Of a stretch of 64,000 nt of DNA, positions 53,977-62,904 are shown in pieces (positions within the stretch are counted from its first letter, which is position 1; the number at the start of each line of letters is the position of its first letter). The notes under the pieces are model-generated. The model did not search any database. It worked only from the letters and a program-made list of their open reading frames with translations, and had not been told where the DNA came from. The stretch spans positions 1,486,895 through 1,550,894 of the forward strand of contig NZ_NXGV01000001.1 of assembly GCF_002407605.1 (NCBI RefSeq), given 5' to 3'. The position numbers and the translations under genes are program-made. The stretch comes from Marinobacter sp. ANT_B65. GTDB taxonomy: Bacteria > Pseudomonadota > Gammaproteobacteria > Pseudomonadales > Oleiphilaceae.

Positions 53977-54483
53977 CTAGGATGCCCTGCGCCGGAACAA
54001 AGGCAAGTCCGTATCCGTAGCAGCCTGATATCCCTGGCTGAAGAAGTTCAGGGACTGTGCTGCTTTGCGGATATCCTTATCGGGGCGCAGTTCGTAGGTA
54101 TCAAAGCCACAGCGTTTCATAAACTGAAGCTGATCCAGCAGTACGTCGCCAATCGCCCGCAACTCGTTTTTATAGCCGAAACGCTCTCGTAACAGGCGGG
54201 CAATGCTGTATCCGCGACCGTCGCTGAACTTGGGAAAGTTAACCGCTATCAATGGCAGTTCATTAACATGATCAGCCAGAATTTCCGGCTCATCATGGCT
54301 GTCAAACCACACACCAATATCTTTTTTGCCAGCTAACTGCTCCCGGTTTTCAATCCAGAGGTCAACCGGAATCAGTGTGCGTTCCTGCTCCGGGATGATC
54401 AGCGGTTCGCCATTTTCAGGACGTGGAACCACAAACCACTGATCCTGACGGATGCTGCCATCGTGAAAGATAATATCAGGCAT
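53977..54483 (-). CDS. DUF934 domain protein, CysI partner
   Basis: This 168-residue protein belongs to the DUF934 family, usually encoded directly after a siroheme sulfite/nitrite reductase gene. It contains the family core GVWFDSHDEPE, PKFSDGRGYSIARLLRERFG and ELRAIGDVLLDQLQFMKRCGFD, each split by short spacers. A role in supporting sulfite reduction is inferred from this pairing. ATG at 54483 overlaps the cysI stop by eight bases. A longer in-frame start at 54570 lies inside cysI and is unlikely. Confidence 0.88.
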   Translation of the reverse strand: MPDIIFHDGSIRQDQWFVVPRPENGEPLIIPEQERTLIPVDLWIENREQLAGKKDIGVWFDSHDEPEILADHVNELPLIAVNFPKFSDGRGYSIARLLRERFGYKNELRAIGDVLLDQLQFMKRCGFDTYELRPDKDIRKAAQSLNFFSQGYQAATDTDLPLFRRRAS

Positions 54484-56128
54484 ATACCCGCTCCTTGAAA
54501 GGATCAATTCCGACACGGCGATAGGTGTCGAGGAATGACTCCTCATCCGTGCGCTTGTTAACGTAGACATCGATGATCTTTGAGATCACGTTCGGCATTT
54601 CATCCCGGGCAAAGGATGGCCCCAGAATTTTACCGATTGAAGCATCGTGTTGGGATGAGCCCCCAAGGCTTACCTGGTAGAACTCCTGGCCTTTTTTGTC
54701 TACGCCCAGAACGCCAATGCTGCCGACATGGTGATGACCGCAGGCATTCATGCAGCCGGATATGTTGAGGTTGATGTTGCCGAGATCATAGAGAAAGTCC
54801 AGATCGTCAAAGCGTCGCTGGATAGCTTCAGCAACCGGTATCGATTTGGCATTGGCCAGCGCGCAGAAGTCACCACCAGGGCAGCAGATGATGTCTGTTA
54901 AGGTATTAAGGTTAGGAGTTCCAAAGCCCATGGGGCCAAGCTGTTGCCAGAGTTCAAACAGGCGGTCCTGGCGAACATCTGCCAGTACAACGTTTTGGTG
55001 GTGCGTTACCCGCACTTCTCCAAAACTGTACTCATCAGCCAGATCTGCGATCTGTTCAAGCTGCTTGTCGGTGACATCTCCCGGAGGTACACCGGTCTTC
55101 TTCATGGTCAAGGTTACAATGGCGTACCCGGACATTTTATGGGTGTCCACGTTGTTCTGTAACCACTGATCAAACTCCCGGTTTACGAAGCGTTGTTGTG
55201 CAAGCAGCTCCGTCGCATTATCCACCTTGGCATAAGCAGGTTCGGTGAAGTAGCTCTGGATATGATCAATCGCCTCAGGAGTCAGTCGGGTCGGTGAATC
55301 CTTGATATGAGCCCACTCAGCTTCGACTTTCTCTGCAAAGGCTTCCGGGGTCAGCGCCTTTACAAGAATCTTGATTCGCGCCTTGAACTTGTTGTCACGG
55401 CGTCCATAGCGGTTGTAAACCCTAAGAACGGCTTCCAGGTAGGTCAGCAGGTCAAGCTCCGGAAGAAATTCACGTATAACAGGAGCGACCATTGGTGTAC
55501 GTCCAAGCCCGCCGCCCACATGCACCCGAAAGCCAAGTTCACCAGCTTCATTGCGTATGATCTGAAGGCCTATGTCGTGTACCTGGATGGCGGCCCTGTC
55601 GGTCTTCTCGGATGCGTTTACTGCAACCTTGAATTTTCTCGGCAGAAATGCAAATTCCGGATGAAAGGTAGACCACTGCCGGATGATTTCACAGTAGGGG
55701 CGGGGGTCTACCAATTCATCCGACTGAACACCGGCAAACTGATCCGTTGTGGTGTTTCTGATGCAGTTCCCGCTGGTCTGGTTTGCGTGCATTTCTACTT
55801 CGGCCAGCTCGGCCAGAATGTCAGGTACATCTTCCAGGGCAGGCCAGTTGAGCTGCACATTCTGACGCGTAGTGAAATGTGCATAGCCCTTATCGTAATC
55901 CCGCGTAACCCGCGCCAGACGACGCAGCTGGGCTGAGCGCAGCATGCCGTAAGGCACGCAGATGCGGAGCATAGGAGCAAGCCGCTGAACGTAAAGTCCA
56001 TTCTGAAGGCGTAAAGGAAGAAACTCATCCTCGGTTAATTCTCCGGAGAGTGCCCGCGCAGTCTGGTCCCGAAATTGTGCAACCCGTTCGGCTGCCATTT
56101 GCCGATCGTGATCGTCGTAAACGTACAT
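54476..56128 (-). CDS. cysI: Sulfite reductase hemoprotein (nitrite/sulfite reductase family)
   Basis: This siroheme/[4Fe-4S] enzyme reduces sulfite to sulfide in assimilation. The 550-residue protein has the cluster ligands as CX5C in CPGGDFC (about residue 415) and CX3C in SGCMNAC (about 455-460), and the duplicated nitrite/sulfite half-domain architecture. No CysJ flavoprotein gene is adjacent, which is typical of the pseudomonad form. ATG at 56128 has AGGA upstream; a start at 56164 would add 12 residues. The substrate is taken as sulfite because of the DUF934 partner. Confidence 0.92.
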   Translation of the reverse strand: MYVYDDHDRQMAAERVAQFRDQTARALSGELTEDEFLPLRLQNGLYVQRLAPMLRICVPYGMLRSAQLRRLARVTRDYDKGYAHFTTRQNVQLNWPALEDVPDILAELAEVEMHANQTSGNCIRNTTTDQFAGVQSDELVDPRPYCEIIRQWSTFHPEFAFLPRKFKVAVNASEKTDRAAIQVHDIGLQIIRNEAGELGFRVHVGGGLGRTPMVAPVIREFLPELDLLTYLEAVLRVYNRYGRRDNKFKARIKILVKALTPEAFAEKVEAEWAHIKDSPTRLTPEAIDHIQSYFTEPAYAKVDNATELLAQQRFVNREFDQWLQNNVDTHKMSGYAIVTLTMKKTGVPPGDVTDKQLEQIADLADEYSFGEVRVTHHQNVVLADVRQDRLFELWQQLGPMGFGTPNLNTLTDIICCPGGDFCALANAKSIPVAEAIQRRFDDLDFLYDLGNINLNISGCMNACGHHHVGSIGVLGVDKKGQEFYQVSLGGSSQHDASIGKILGPSFARDEMPNVISKIIDVYVNKRTDEESFLDTYRRVGIDPFKERVYA

Positions 56129-56276
56129 AAGAATTCCTGGATAAAATGTCGTGAAGGCGTGCACCGGATAGTTTGAATTGGAGAGCTATCAAGTGCGCCC
56201 GAAAACCGGGGCCTTATATCTGAAACGAAGGATACCAGCGGGTTTTTATTCTAGAAACGATTATTTCAAGATATGT

Positions 56277-56295
56277 TTATCGATTAATGCGATAA
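56277..56295. repeat. Perfect dyad upstream of cysI
   Basis: TTATCG (56277-56282) and CGATAA (56290-56295) are inverted arms around seven bases, in the 302-base AT-rich gap between cysI (-) and a small + strand gene. It may be an operator for either. Apart from this and the ribosome sites I see nothing else in the gap. Confidence 0.45.
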
Positions 56296-56430
56296 GGCAA
56301 TGTATCTCAGGCTGGACGAATATCAATTTACTGCTTTACTGAAGGGGGAAAAGACCGCAATTTCTGGTTTCTGTCTGAAATTCAAACAATAAATCCGGAA
56401 CCCTCGGAGTATCCGGACAAGGAGCAGGTA

Positions 56431-56535
56431 ATGAAAAAACTGATGCGCCCTGACGGCCAGGTAGATGCCATAGCCGCAGTAATGCTTGTGACACTTGTCG
56501 TTCTATTCGCTGTAGTGTGGGTTTCCGGGCAATAA
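56431..56535 (+). CDS. Putative 34-residue single-pass membrane peptide
   Basis: A 35-codon frame starts at ATG 56431 after a GGAG ribosome site (AAGGAGCAGG) with good spacing. The peptide has a basic start (KKLMR), a short polar stretch and a hydrophobic helix AAVMLVTLVVLFAVVWV, followed by SGQ. This N-in small membrane protein pattern is convincing, but I do not recognise a family. It ends two bases before the convergent DUF2970 gene. Its own promoter would lie in the cysI upstream gap. Confidence 0.55.
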   Translation: MKKLMRPDGQVDAIAAVMLVTLVVLFAVVWVSGQ

Positions 56536-56537
56536 GC

Positions 56538-56768
56538 CTAGTGGCCGGATAGTACGACCCGTACAACAACAATCAGGGTGCCGACAAATATGGCCGTGAA
56601 CAGCAGCCCTCCAACAATATACGGCCATGGGCTGTGGCCTGAAAAATCTTCCTCGTGGCGTTTGTTGGACTGAACTCCCAGAGCGCCTGCTGCGACGCTC
56701 TGTAGTACTTTGAAAACTCCGGGGCCCTGAGTTTTGTTGTTTTTTTTGGTTCCAGATGTATCTGCCAT
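56538..56768 (-). CDS. DUF2970 domain-containing protein
   Basis: This 76-residue protein has a polar, Lys-rich N-terminus, a FKVLQSVAAGALGVQSNKR motif typical of DUF2970, and one C-terminal membrane helix (IVGGLLFTAIFVGTLIVVVRVVL). Function is unknown. It lies 33 bases after metH on the same strand and is probably in the same transcript. Confidence 0.82.
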   Translation of the reverse strand: MADTSGTKKNNKTQGPGVFKVLQSVAAGALGVQSNKRHEEDFSGHSPWPYIVGGLLFTAIFVGTLIVVVRVVLSGH

Positions 56769-56801
56769 AAAGCCGGTCCTGTTTGCGTGTAAGGCAGGCC
56801 T

Positions 56802-59800
56802 TTACTCGTCCGGATCATACGCGAGGCTGGGTGCGAGCCATCGCTCTGCTTCCGCTTTGGAAAGGCCTTTACGCTCAGCATAGTCTTCAACCTGATCTAC
56901 GCCAATTTTACCTACCGAGAAAAATTTTGAATCCGGGTGGGAGAAATACCAGCCAGAAACTGCCGCTGTTGGGAACATGGCAAAGTGCTCTGTCAGTTCA
57001 ATACCTGTTTTTTCTGTAGCATCAAGCAACTGGAACAGAGTGGCTTTCTCCGTGTGGTCGGGGCACGCCGGATAGCCAGGGGCAGGGCGAATGCCGCGAT
57101 AGCGTTCCTTTATCAGATCTTCGCTCTCCAGTTGCTCACCTGGATCATAGCTCCAGAATTCTGTCCGCACCCGTTCGTGCATTCGCTCGGCAAAGGCCTC
57201 TGCCAGGCGATCGGCCAGAGCTTTCACCATGATTGCGTTGTAGTCGTCGTTAGCATCTTTATATTCAAGCGACATTTCTTCTGCACCGATACCGGTGGTT
57301 ACAGCAAAGCCGCCAATATAGTCACAATGTTCTGAGCCTTCTTCTGCTACAAAGTCGGATAGTGCCATCATTGCTTTGCCCGGGGCTTTTTCATCCTGCT
57401 GGCGCAAGTGGTGCAGGGTGGTCAGTTCTTCTGTGCGGGTTTCGTCTGTGTATACAACAATGTCGTCTCCGCGGCGGTTTGCTGGCCAGAAACCGATTAT
57501 TCCTGAAGCACTTACACGCTTTTCGTCGATCATTTTGCGAAGTATGATCTGGGCATCATCAAACAGGCTGCGGGCTGCTTCTCCACGTTTGGGGTCATCA
57601 AATACCTGCGGGTATTTGCCGGCCACATCCCAGGAGATGAAAAACGGCGTCCAGTCTATGTAAGGTACCAGTTCGTTAAGATCATATTCTTCAAACAGCC
57701 GGGTACCGGTGAAAGCAGGCCGGGGCGGAACGTAATTTTCAAAGTTGATTTCCGGTGCTCGGGCCCGGGCCTGTTTCAGGCTCACGAGCTTGGTGCGATC
57801 ACCACGCTGTTTTCTGCGCTCCCGGATGTTGTCATATTCTTTGCGCGCAGCGTCCACAACTTTTGGTTTGGCCGTTTTGCTCAACAGTTGTGAGGCGACG
57901 TTAACGCAACGGGATGCATCCGATACGTAGAGCGCAATATCGTTTTTGTAATGAGGTTCAATTTTTACCGCAGTATGTGCCTTGGACGTAGTTGCACCGC
58001 CAATCATCACCGGCAGGTGGAAGTCGAGGCGCTGCATCTCCCTGGCCACATGCACCATTTCATCGAGTGATGGTGTAATGAGACCGCTCAGGCCGATAAT
58101 GTCTACATTGTGTTCTTTGGCAGCCGCCAGGATTTTGTCACAGGGCACCATTACGCCGAGGTCAATAACCTCGTAGTTGTTACACTGCAACACAACTCCC
58201 ACAATATTCTTGCCGATATCGTGCACGTCACCTTTTACCGTCGCCATCAGGATTTTACCTTTGGCCTGCTGGTCTCCGGACTTCTCAGCCTCGATATAGG
58301 GAATAAGGTGTGCCACAGCCTGCTTCATTACGCGGGCGCTTTTGACCACCTGGGGCAGAAACATTTTGCCATCACTAAACAGGTCCCCAACGACGTTCAT
58401 GCCGTCCATGAGCGGGCCTTCAATCACGTGAATAGGGCGCTCTGCCTGCTGTCGGCACTCTTCAGTGTCTTCAATGATGAAGTTGGTGATACCTTTTACC
58501 AGAGAGTGCTCCAGCCGTTTTATAACCGGCCACCCGCGCCAGGCCAGATCCTCTTCCTGGGTTTTGCCGCCTTTGCCTTTGTAGCGTTCAGCAATTTCCA
58601 GGAGGCGGTCCGTGGAGTCATCCCGGCGATTGAGCACAACGTCTTCAACCAGTTCCTTCAGTTCAGGTTCAATTTCATCGTAAATTACCAGTTGTCCCGG
58701 GTTTACGATGCCCATGTTCATGCCGGCCTTGATGGCGTGATACAGGAACACTGAGTGAATGGCTTCACGTACCACGTCATTTCCGCGGAAGGAAAAGGAT
58801 ACGTTGCTGACGCCGCCGGAGATCGACGCATGGGGCAGGTTCTTCCGGATCCAGCGGGTGGCGTTTATAAAGTCCACCGCATAGTTATTGTGTTCTTCAA
58901 TACCAGTTGCGATGGCGAAGATATTTGGATCAAAAATAATATCGCTCGGGTTAAAGCCGATACTGGCCAGAACCTCGTATGAGCGTTTACAGATTTCGGT
59001 TTTGCGCTCGTAGGTATCGGCCTGTCCCTGCTCATCGAAAGCCATAACCACAACGGCGGCACCGTAGCGCATACAATCACGGGCGCGTTTAATGAATGCA
59101 TCTTCGCCTTCTTTCAGGCTGATGGAGTTCACCACCGCTTTGCCCTGAATGCAGCGCAGCCCAGCCTCTATAACTTCCCATTTTGAGGAGTCAATCATGA
59201 TGGGCACGCGGGAAATGTCCGGCTCAGAGGCTACCAGGTTCAGGAAGGTAACCATTACCTCCTTCGAATCCAGCATGCCCTCATCCATATTGATATCAAT
59301 AATCTGGGCCCCGTTTTCTACCTGATCCCGGGCCACACTCAGGGCTTCTTCGTACTGCTCTTCTTTGATCAGTCTCAGAAAACGCTTGGAACCGGTAACG
59401 TTGGTACGTTCACCAACGTTGATGAACAGGGTGTTTTCATCACCGGTAAACGGCTCCAGGCCTGCAAGTCTCAAAGCTTCCGGGCGCTCAGGAATCCTGC
59501 GTGGCGGGTATTTGCCTACAGCCTTAGCTATTGCTTCGATATGCTCAGGGCGAGAGCCACAGCACCCGCCGATAATGTTAAGGAACCCGTCCCGGGCGAA
59601 TCCTTCGATGATTTCCGCCATTTCTTCTGGCGTCTGGTCGTACTCTCCGAATTCGTTAGGCAGACCGGCGTTGGGGTGAGCGCTGACATAAGTTTCGGCT
59701 TTGGCAGACAGTTCTTCTACATAAGGGCGTAGCGCATCTGCACCCAGGGCACAGTTCAGGCCGACAGAAATGGGGCGGGAGTGGGCGATTGAGTTCCAGA

Positions 59801-60500
59801 AGGCCTCGGTAGTCTGGCCGGACAAGGTGCGGCCAGAGGCATCGGTTATGGTGCCGGAAATCATTATGGGCAGTTCAGTACCGCTGTCTTCAAAATACTG
59901 TTGCGTGGCGTAAATTGCAGCCTTGGCGTTAAGGGTGTCGAAGATGGTTTCGATAAGAATAAGGTCGCAGCCACCTTCAACCAGACCGGCAACAGCTTCG
60001 TAATAATTGTCTACCAGGGTCTGAAAGTCGACGTTACGGAAACCGGGGTTGTTAACATCCGGGGAGAGGGATGCTGTGCGCGATGTGGGGCCCACCGCAC
60101 CGGCAACAAACCGGGGCTTGTCCGGGTTCTTTCTGGTAAATTCGTCCGCTATCTGTCGCGCCAGCTTTGCAGCAGCGACATTCAACTCTTTGGCAATTTC
60201 TTCCAGGCCATAATCGGCCTGAGATACACGGGTTGAATTGAAGGTGTTGGTTTCAATAATATCTGCACCGGCATCCAGATACTCTGCGTGGATATTCCGG
60301 AGAAGAGCTGGCTGGGTAAGGTTCAACAGGTCGTTGTTGCCCTGAACCTCCTGGTCATAATCCGCAAAACGGTCGCCACGGAACGCTTGTTCGTCCAGTT
60401 TCTGGTTCTGGATCATGGTTCCCATACCGCCATCCAGAATCACAATGCGTTCCTGCAGGGCTTTGTGAAGTTGTTTCAGGCGAGTGTTGCGATCGGTCAT
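56802..60500 (-). CDS. metH: Cobalamin-dependent methionine synthase
   Basis: MetH transfers a methyl group from methyltetrahydrofolate to homocysteine via cobalamin. The 1232-residue protein has all four modules. The homocysteine domain has zinc cysteines in [10 protein letters not shown] near residue 310, followed by the pterin domain at about 350-620. The cap and cobalamin-binding domains span about 655-880, with DVHDIGKN near 758. The C-terminal AdoMet activation domain runs from about 900. I use ATG 60500; another ATG three codons upstream is possible. There is no SAM or cobalamin riboswitch signature upstream. Confidence 0.96.
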   Translation of the reverse strand: MTDRNTRLKQLHKALQERIVILDGGMGTMIQNQKLDEQAFRGDRFADYDQEVQGNNDLLNLTQPALLRNIHAEYLDAGADIIETNTFNSTRVSQADYGLEEIAKELNVAAAKLARQIADEFTRKNPDKPRFVAGAVGPTSRTASLSPDVNNPGFRNVDFQTLVDNYYEAVAGLVEGGCDLILIETIFDTLNAKAAIYATQQYFEDSGTELPIMISGTITDASGRTLSGQTTEAFWNSIAHSRPISVGLNCALGADALRPYVEELSAKAETYVSAHPNAGLPNEFGEYDQTPEEMAEIIEGFARDGFLNIIGGCCGSRPEHIEAIAKAVGKYPPRRIPERPEALRLAGLEPFTGDENTLFINVGERTNVTGSKRFLRLIKEEQYEEALSVARDQVENGAQIIDINMDEGMLDSKEVMVTFLNLVASEPDISRVPIMIDSSKWEVIEAGLRCIQGKAVVNSISLKEGEDAFIKRARDCMRYGAAVVVMAFDEQGQADTYERKTEICKRSYEVLASIGFNPSDIIFDPNIFAIATGIEEHNNYAVDFINATRWIRKNLPHASISGGVSNVSFSFRGNDVVREAIHSVFLYHAIKAGMNMGIVNPGQLVIYDEIEPELKELVEDVVLNRRDDSTDRLLEIAERYKGKGGKTQEEDLAWRGWPVIKRLEHSLVKGITNFIIEDTEECRQQAERPIHVIEGPLMDGMNVVGDLFSDGKMFLPQVVKSARVMKQAVAHLIPYIEAEKSGDQQAKGKILMATVKGDVHDIGKNIVGVVLQCNNYEVIDLGVMVPCDKILAAAKEHNVDIIGLSGLITPSLDEMVHVAREMQRLDFHLPVMIGGATTSKAHTAVKIEPHYKNDIALYVSDASRCVNVASQLLSKTAKPKVVDAARKEYDNIRERRKQRGDRTKLVSLKQARARAPEINFENYVPPRPAFTGTRLFEEYDLNELVPYIDWTPFFISWDVAGKYPQVFDDPKRGEAARSLFDDAQIILRKMIDEKRVSASGIIGFWPANRRGDDIVVYTDETRTEELTTLHHLRQQDEKAPGKAMMALSDFVAEEGSEHCDYIGGFAVTTGIGAEEMSLEYKDANDDYNAIMVKALADRLAEAFAERMHERVRTEFWSYDPGEQLESEDLIKERYRGIRPAPGYPACPDHTEKATLFQLLDATEKTGIELTEHFAMFPTAAVSGWYFSHPDSKFFSVGKIGVDQVEDYAERKGLSKAEAERWLAPSLAYDPDE

Positions 60501-60610
60501 AGTCAGCATTCCGGATGGCGGTATTAACGGGTTATTCGTGTCTTTGGCGCGCGATCATAGCAAAATGGCGGTGCCAGTCGTAGTTTCGTTCGCAGTTATT
60601 CTGTTCCTGT

Positions 60611-60638
60611 ATCAAATGCTGATTGCTGAGCATTTGAT
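60611..60638. repeat. Ten-base perfect inverted repeat in the metH-nfuA gap
   Basis: ATCAAATGCT (60611-60620) and AGCATTTGAT (60629-60638) are perfect inverted arms around an eight-base spacer. They lie 111 bases from metH and 106 from nfuA. The size and symmetry suit a dimeric regulator's operator, or a hairpin in a leader. The regulator is unknown. Confidence 0.6.
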
Positions 60639-60660
60639 AGGGGAAAGTCATTACCCGATT

Positions 60661-60687
60661 AAAGACCAACTATTTTACTCGGTCTTT
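60661..60687. repeat. Second dyad in the metH-nfuA gap
   Basis: AAAGACC (60661-60667) and GGTCTTT (60681-60687) are inverted arms separated by 13 AT-rich bases, just upstream of the likely nfuA promoter region. Confidence 0.45.
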
Positions 60688-60743
60688 CATGTTGCTGCGA
60701 ACTGCCTTAAAATGAATGCAAACATTCAACGGGTTTAAAAAAC

Positions 60744-61331
60744 ATGGCACTGGTTACTGTGACAGATCCCGCACGGGATTATCTTGCACAACTTATTGAG
60801 AAGCAGGACGTGGAAGGCATGGGTGTACGAATTTTCGTAACCCAGCCAGGCACCAAAAATGCTGAAACCTGCTTGGCTTACTGCCCGCCAAATGAAATTG
60901 TACCTACGGATGAGCAGGTTGATCTGGAAAAGTTCACTTTGTACCTGGATCATAACTCCGTTCCCTTTCTTGAAGAAGCCTACGTGGACTACTCCAAGGA
61001 TCAGATGGGAGGGCAGTTAACCATCAAGGCTCCGAACGCCAAAGTTCCTAACGTTGATGAAAATGCTCCGCTGCCTGATCGTGTAAATTATGTTCTGGCT
61101 TCGGAAATCAACCCTGGTCTTGCGGCACACGGTGGGGAGGTTTCACTGGTTGAAATCGTTGATGGATCTGTTGCTGTCATGCGATTTGGCGGTGGCTGCC
61201 AGGGTTGCTCTGCAGTCAGTCTTACGCTCAAGCAGGGCGTTGAGTCGACACTTAAGGAGCGGGTACCTGAAATCACGGCGGTTCGCGACGTTACAGATCA
61301 CACCAAGACTGAAAACGCATACTATCAGTAA
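60744..61331 (+). CDS. nfuA: Fe/S biogenesis protein NfuA
   Basis: NfuA is a carrier that delivers [4Fe-4S] clusters under stress. The 195-residue protein has an N-terminal degenerate A-type domain and a C-terminal Nfu domain with the cluster cysteines C152 and C155 (GGCQGCS). ATG 60744 follows an AT-rich region carrying two dyads. It converges on tusE, and its terminator lies inside tusE on the opposite strand. Confidence 0.95.
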   Translation: MALVTVTDPARDYLAQLIEKQDVEGMGVRIFVTQPGTKNAETCLAYCPPNEIVPTDEQVDLEKFTLYLDHNSVPFLEEAYVDYSKDQMGGQLTIKAPNAKVPNVDENAPLPDRVNYVLASEINPGLAAHGGEVSLVEIVDGSVAVMRFGGGCQGCSAVSLTLKQGVESTLKERVPEITAVRDVTDHTKTENAYYQ

Positions 61332-61358
61332 GGGCTTTGAGGTCTGTCGGGTAAACTG

Positions 61359-61685
61359 CTAAAGGCAGTTTGTCGGCCTCGGCAGGCCTGCAATCCGGCA
61401 GGCCGTTTTTGCCGGAGTGCCGGGGAATAGCTGCATGAGATAAATGCTGTTTCCCCGCTCATCACCAAAAGCCTCCTTCACCGATTTAACGAACAATCGG
61501 TTGGAAGGCGGCGACATTTCATGTTCTTTGTAAAATAAACGCAGAAACTCAATGATTTCCCAGTGCTTTTCGCCAAGCACTATCTGGTCGTCTGCGGCAA
61601 TTATTGCGGCAACTTCCGGTGTCCACTGACTGGCGTCTTCAAGAAAACCTTCATTGTTCCTGTCGGGCATTACGGAGTCTGTCAT
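61359..61685 (-). CDS. tusE: TusE / DsrC family sulfurtransferase
   Basis: TusE receives sulfur from TusBCD and passes it to MnmA for 2-thiouridine in tRNA. The 108-residue protein has the DsrC fold motifs (WTPEVAAIIAADDQIVLGEKHWEIIEFLR split over residues ~21-50) and the C-terminal GLPRPTNCL with the essential Cys107. It also has Cys96, giving the CX10C pair seen in dissimilatory DsrC. The linked tusDCB genes argue for tRNA thiolation. It starts three bases after tusB ends. Its last codons contain the nfuA terminator on the other strand. Confidence 0.9.
   Translation of the reverse strand: MTDSVMPDRNNEGFLEDASQWTPEVAAIIAADDQIVLGEKHWEIIEFLRLFYKEHEMSPPSNRLFVKSVKEAFGDERGNSIYLMQLFPGTPAKTACRIAGLPRPTNCL
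61385..61410 (+). terminator. nfuA terminator embedded in tusE
   Basis: GGCCTGC (61385-61391) / GCAGGCC (61398-61404) with a six-base loop is followed by GTTTTT, a clear + strand terminator for nfuA. It lies within the antisense of the last tusE codons. A second stem, AAACTGC (61353-61359) / GCAGTTT (61365-61371), overlaps the tusE stop. Confidence 0.8.
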
Positions 61686-61688
61686 GGG

Positions 61689-61973
61689 TCACCAGCTGAT
61701 TATGTGTTGGGCTCGCGCCGTCAGGTCGACCATGTCAGGGTAGCTCACCAGGGCAGCCTCACCGGCATTCTGCTCAAGGCCGCGAGCCTTCACATCCGGC
61801 ATCAGCGCATAAACGGGAATGTTTATACCACGACAACCTGAAGTGGCAAGAGCCAGTACCGCATTCTCCGTTAGCAATAGCGCGTCTCCGGGCCTGAGTG
61901 CTTCCATACAGGCTGCAGAGCGCGGATGTCCGGGTGTTTTGTTCAGAATGTGGAGCGTATGAAGAGATGTCAT
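61689..61973 (-). CDS. tusB: Sulfurtransferase complex subunit TusB
   Basis: TusB is a small DsrH-like subunit of the TusBCD sulfur relay. The protein of 94 residues begins MTSLHTLHILNKTPGHPR, the usual start. It has the LLLTENAVLAL and VYALMPDVKARGL segments and no DsrH-type catalytic cysteine context beyond one Cys in ATSGCRG. I chose ATG at 61973; the in-frame start at 62084 would reach into tusC. Order tusD-tusC-tusB-tusE is standard. Confidence 0.88.
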   Translation of the reverse strand: MTSLHTLHILNKTPGHPRSAACMEALRPGDALLLTENAVLALATSGCRGINIPVYALMPDVKARGLEQNAGEAALVSYPDMVDLTARAQHIISW

Positions 61974-62010
61974 AACGTATTCTGGCTCTCTGTTGGACTC
62001 TGTATGGGAA

Positions 62011-62361
62011 TCAGCCGGCAAAGGTAGTGTGTGAGTGCTGGTGCAGCAGTTCAGAGCTGTTTTCAGACAATGCGACACCTGCAATCATATTTTCCGACTT
62101 AAGCCCGAAACGGGCGCAGGATGATGCGTCGGCGTAGATTGTTTCTACGCCGAAAACAGGCGCTGCAGAAAGGTTCTTTTCTACGGACTTTTGTTCGACT
62201 TCTCCGGTTTCCTGATGCCTGCGCAGCCAGTTGACGCCAGCTCCCGTAAACAACAGGGATACTTTCTGGTCAAAAGCCGCCAGGGAAAAAGCCATATCCA
62301 GGGCTTCTCGCCCCGCCCAGGTTCCGTAGGGAGACTGGTCAATAACGATTAATGTGCCCAC
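62011..62361 (-). CDS. tusC: Sulfurtransferase complex subunit TusC
   Basis: TusC is the DsrF-like subunit of the TusBCD complex. The 116-residue protein shows IDQSPYGTWAGREALDMAFSLAAF near the N-terminus, split by short gaps, and FTGAGVNWL. The start is GTG at 62361, giving VGTLIVIDQSP, with an excellent AGGAGG upstream. An in-frame start 20 codons earlier lies inside tusD and would add a non-conserved tail. It begins two bases after tusD ends. Confidence 0.9.
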   Translation of the reverse strand: MGTLIVIDQSPYGTWAGREALDMAFSLAAFDQKVSLLFTGAGVNWLRRHQETGEVEQKSVEKNLSAAPVFGVETIYADASSCARFGLKSENMIAGVALSENSSELLHQHSHTTFAG

Positions 62362-62363
62362 TC

Positions 62364-62783
62364 TTAACCTCCTGCATGGAAATAGAGAACACGGGACGAT
62401 GCCATCGTGCCTTCCACCCACTCACCAAGCCCGGCAATTATAAATGGCTCCAGAAGATTGCTGGCTGGCAGTTTGTAACGCTTTTGTTCTTTTTCGTTTA
62501 TCAATCCTCGTCTCAACGCCGAGGCAATACAGACGACTCCTGGGATGGTGTATTCCTTGAGGAAGCCTGCCCATTCATCAGGCCAGTGGGTCTCATCTGA
62601 AGGTGGTGCTGAGAGTGCTGAGGCGAGGTGAACTCCGTCACCGTAGAGAAATACCCGGTCAACTGTATGGCCTGCGGCAATTGCCGCCCGGGCGAATGAT
62701 AAGGCTGTTTGCGGAGCCTGAGAGGAGTAGGGTGCTCCTGTGATAACCAGCGTGTAGTTTTGCAAAGGAATGGCATCATTCAT
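62364..62783 (-). CDS. tusD: Sulfurtransferase complex subunit TusD
   Basis: TusD is the catalytic DsrE-like subunit that accepts persulfide sulfur from TusA. The 139-residue protein has the active cysteine Cys85 in PGVVCIASALRRG and the FLYGDGVHLA motif. It is the first gene of tusDCBE on this strand. Upstream is a terminator that closes the BI-1 family gene, so the operon has its own promoter in the 62.78-62.84 kb gap. Confidence 0.93.
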   Translation of the reverse strand: MNDAIPLQNYTLVITGAPYSSQAPQTALSFARAAIAAGHTVDRVFLYGDGVHLASALSAPPSDETHWPDEWAGFLKEYTIPGVVCIASALRRGLINEKEQKRYKLPASNLLEPFIIAGLGEWVEGTMASSRVLYFHAGG

Positions 62784-62844
62784 ATGGTTGAAGCTCTGAG
62801 CCGGGATAAAGTCAGTGTACCTGTCAGTCAGTTTATCAATAGCA

Positions 62845-62872
62845 AAAAACCCGGCAAAGGCCGGGGTTTTTG
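62845..62872. terminator. Terminator after the BI-1/YccA gene
   Basis: ACCCCGGCC/GGC-type stem (CCCGGC at 62850-62855 with GCCGGG at 62860-62865) and a short loop are flanked by an A-run and a T-run. On the - strand it ends the yccA-like gene before tusD. Confidence 0.85.
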
Positions 62873-62904
62873 CAGACTACCAGGCGCGCGATGCGCGGCT
62901 GATA

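Noticed and set aside
60501..60743. SAM or cobalamin riboswitch upstream of metH
   Set aside because: The gap has two simple dyads but none of the conserved junction sequences of these riboswitches.
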